A DNA stretch of 25,848 nucleotides, taken from Verrucolacustris sp044348085 (GTDB taxonomy: Bacteria > Verrucomicrobiota > Verrucomicrobiia > Methylacidiphilales > Verrucolacustridaceae). The DNA is taken from NCBI GenBank assembly GCA_044348085.1, contig JBIKTM010000025.1:1-25848 (forward strand), read 5' to 3'. The position numbers and the translations under genes are program-made. Positions 24,361 through 25,848 of this stretch are shown here, piece by piece. Within the stretch, counting starts at the first letter, position 1, and each line of letters opens with the position of its first letter. A model generated the notes under the pieces. The model was not told the origin of the DNA. It saw nothing but the letters and a program-made list of their open reading frames with translations, and did not search any database.

Positions 24361-25628
24361 GTCTTGGCACCACGATCAGCAGTTACCGACAATTTTCCAT
24401 CCGAGAACCGGACCACCAATTCGCTTTGTTTCTTCGCCGCCGCCACGCCTCGGATCAGTTTTCCATCCAGTGATTGAACCAGTGCATACCCGCGTTTCAG
24501 TGTCTCTTCCGGGCCCATTGCCCGCAAACGATCCATCGCCGCCCGAACACGGAGTGAGAACTCCCTCAATCTTTGTTCAGGTCGCAACGTCGCCCACCTT
24601 CCCAACAAACCTTCCGCATACTGCTTTCGATACCGCCAGCCGCTTTCCAGCCCCCGACTCAACTGCAACGCCAGTTCGTCCACTCTTTGACTACTCATCT
24701 CCACCATCTTCCCCGGCTCACGAAACACATAACTCCCTGCCAAATCCCCCACGCGCCTCTTCTTTTCCTCCAAAAACTGAAGGGTGGCTTCATGAAATCT
24801 TTCCGCCCACTCCCGAACCTCCTCCCGCCAATCCTCGTCCGGCCGACTGACCACCTCAGCCGCCGCTGAGGGAGTCGGCGCCCTCAAATCCGCAACAAAA
24901 TCACAAATCGTAAAGTCCGTCTCATGCCCGACTCCGCTGATCACCGGGATCGGACTCGCCACCACCGCCCTCGCGACCACCTCCTCATTGAACGCCCACA
25001 AATCCTCCAAACTTCCTCCTCCTCTTACGACCAGCACCACATCCGCCATTTTTCTTCGACCAATCTCTTCAATCGCCTCCGCTACCTCCTCCGCAGCCCC
25101 CTCACCCTGAACCTTCACTCCAAACACCGCCAACTGAACCCGAGGACATCTTCGCTGTAGGACATGAATCGCATCCCGAACCGCCGCTCCAGTCGGACTT
25201 GTAACCAGCACGACCCGCTCCACAAAATCAGGAATCTCTCTCTTCCGTTCCGCTGAAAAAAGTCCCTCTGCCTCCAGCTTCCTTTTCAAATCTTCAAATC
25301 GTTGGTGTAAATCCCCCTTTCCAGCAGGTTGGAGATTTCTCACGATCAACTGATACGCCCCACGAGGCGCGTACACCGACACTTCCCCCTCTGCCACCAC
25401 CTTCGCCCCATCCTGTGGTTGCACTCCTAAACGCAATGCCGACCCCTTAAACAGCGCACAGGGAATCTGGGACCCCTCATCCTTCAAGGTGAAGTAGTAG
25501 TGCCCAGAAGATTGATGCCTCAGATTGGAAATCTCCCCCTGCACTGAAACCTCCCCCACCTGATCCTCCAGAATCTCCTTAATCTGCGCCGTCAGCGCAG
25601 ACACACTCAGCGGTTCAACCCGATTCAC
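24357..25628 (-). CDS. xseA: Exodeoxyribonuclease VII large subunit
   Basis: XseA is the catalytic subunit of exonuclease VII, which cuts single-stranded DNA into oligonucleotides from either end. The 423-aa protein has an N-terminal OB-fold (residues 6-100; VSVQGEISNLRHQSSGHYYFTLKD spans 27-50) and a catalytic domain with LVTSPTGAAVRDAI (141-154), VVRGGGSLEDLWAFNEE (200-216), and GVGHETDFTICDFVADLRAPTPSAAAE (232-258). A helical coiled-coil region for XseB binding follows, then the C-terminal GYALV segment. The start is GTG at 25628, overlapping the stop of ymdB by 4 bp (GTGA). No strong terminator follows; TTCGGtaagCCGAA just after the stop (24330-24343) is a 5-bp stem without a U-tract. The xseB partner gene is displaced by the giant gene. 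Confidence 0.95.
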   Translation of the reverse strand: MNRVEPLSVSALTAQIKEILEDQVGEVSVQGEISNLRHQSSGHYYFTLKDEGSQIPCALFKGSALRLGVQPQDGAKVVAEGEVSVYAPRGAYQLIVRNLQPAGKGDLHQRFEDLKRKLEAEGLFSAERKREIPDFVERVVLVTSPTGAAVRDAIHVLQRRCPRVQLAVFGVKVQGEGAAEEVAEAIEEIGRRKMADVVLVVRGGGSLEDLWAFNEEVVARAVVASPIPVISGVGHETDFTICDFVADLRAPTPSAAAEVVSRPDEDWREEVREWAERFHEATLQFLEEKKRRVGDLAGSYVFREPGKMVEMSSQRVDELALQLSRGLESGWRYRKQYAEGLLGRWATLRPEQRLREFSLRVRAAMDRLRAMGPEETLKRGYALVQSLDGKLIRGVAAAKKQSELVVRFSDGKLSVTADRGAKT

Positions 25629-25848
25629 TTCGGCCGTTGAATCCTCTGAATCGCCGTCGCCTTGCCCGTCTCTTCATCCACATCGATCACCACCCCATCC
25701 AGTTGAATCCCCCCCGTAGCTAGGTGCATTTTCACAGGCATCAAGGTCCGAAACCGATCCACAATGAAACTTTTCTCCCGCCCAATCACAGAATCGTGCG
25801 CTCCACAGAAGCCCACATCCGTAATGTATGCCGTTCCTCCGGGCAAAA
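25625..25848 (-). CDS. ymdB: YmdB-type metallophosphoesterase, 3' end only
   Basis: The last 74 or so codons of a gene that begins outside the window. The end of the protein has PGGTAYITDVGFCGAHDSVIG, FRTLMPVKMHLATG and LDGVVIDVDEETGKA, followed by IQRIQ. This pattern matches the C-terminus of the YmdB / TIGR00282 family of calcineurin-like phosphodiesterases (about 260 aa when complete), which act on 2',3'-cyclic nucleotides. The metal-binding residues lie in the missing part and cannot be checked. The apparent TTG start at the window edge is an internal codon. Its TGA overlaps the xseA GTG, so the two are translationally coupled. Confidence 0.82.
   Translation of the reverse strand, partial: LPGGTAYITDVGFCGAHDSVIGREKSFIVDRFRTLMPVKMHLATGGIQLDGVVIDVDEETGKATAIQRIQRPK

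Overview
The window looks like chromosomal DNA of a Gram-negative bacterium, most likely from the Verrucomicrobiota. The support is indirect: an LL-diaminopimelate aminotransferase route to lysine and meso-DAP, a small coiled-coil protein next to an RND/MMPL exporter, and a giant secreted protein whose C-terminus (DPDGDGLNNATEFAFGTDP, then a short beta-rich tail) is a type I associate with that phylum. I ran no database comparison. Most of the window is compact housekeeping DNA: genes overlap by 4 bp or sit 1-10 bp apart, and three convergent pairs are separated by only 1-5 bp.

Layout. Positions 1-184 hold a possible structured RNA or leader and a good sigma70-type promoter whose -10 box lies inside a 19-bp inverted repeat. 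It drives a secreted PDZ-domain protein (185-940, +). On the minus strand follows panC - N-acetylmuramoyl-L-alanine amidase - murI (3737 to 944), divergent from dapL (3757-4995, +) with only 19 bp between the starts. Then come a 92-aa helical protein and a 920-aa RND/MMPL exporter (8044 to 5001, -), and a DEAD-box-family helicase with a DEVD motif II (8134-9348, +). The rest is all on the minus strand. Reading in the direction of transcription it is ymdB (3' end only), xseA, an 11.2-kb giant gene, xseB, dxs and argG.

How the genes fit together. DapL (meso-DAP), MurI (D-glutamate) and the amidase all serve peptidoglycan. PanC feeds coenzyme A and Dxs feeds isoprenoids. XseA and XseB are the two subunits of exodeoxyribonuclease VII, yet their genes are about 11.5 kb apart because the giant gene lies between them. 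This suggests insertion into a former xseA-xseB-dxs run.

The most unusual object is the giant gene (12903-24077, 3724 aa). In order it has an N-terminal DUF4347-like domain, a putative Ig domain, three cadherin-like repeats and a beta-sandwich. A long array of MBG/YDG-type Ig-like domains follows, with RCC1/BLIP-II-type repeats in three blocks of 14, 7 and 7. These counts are exact multiples of the seven blades of an RCC1 propeller. Each block sits inside an MBG-type domain at the same place, between its first strands (PPxLxYDGxxK) and its second half (FxYxYSGRxGTTY). The protein therefore appears to be a stalk of Ig-like domains carrying four propellers as nested insertions.
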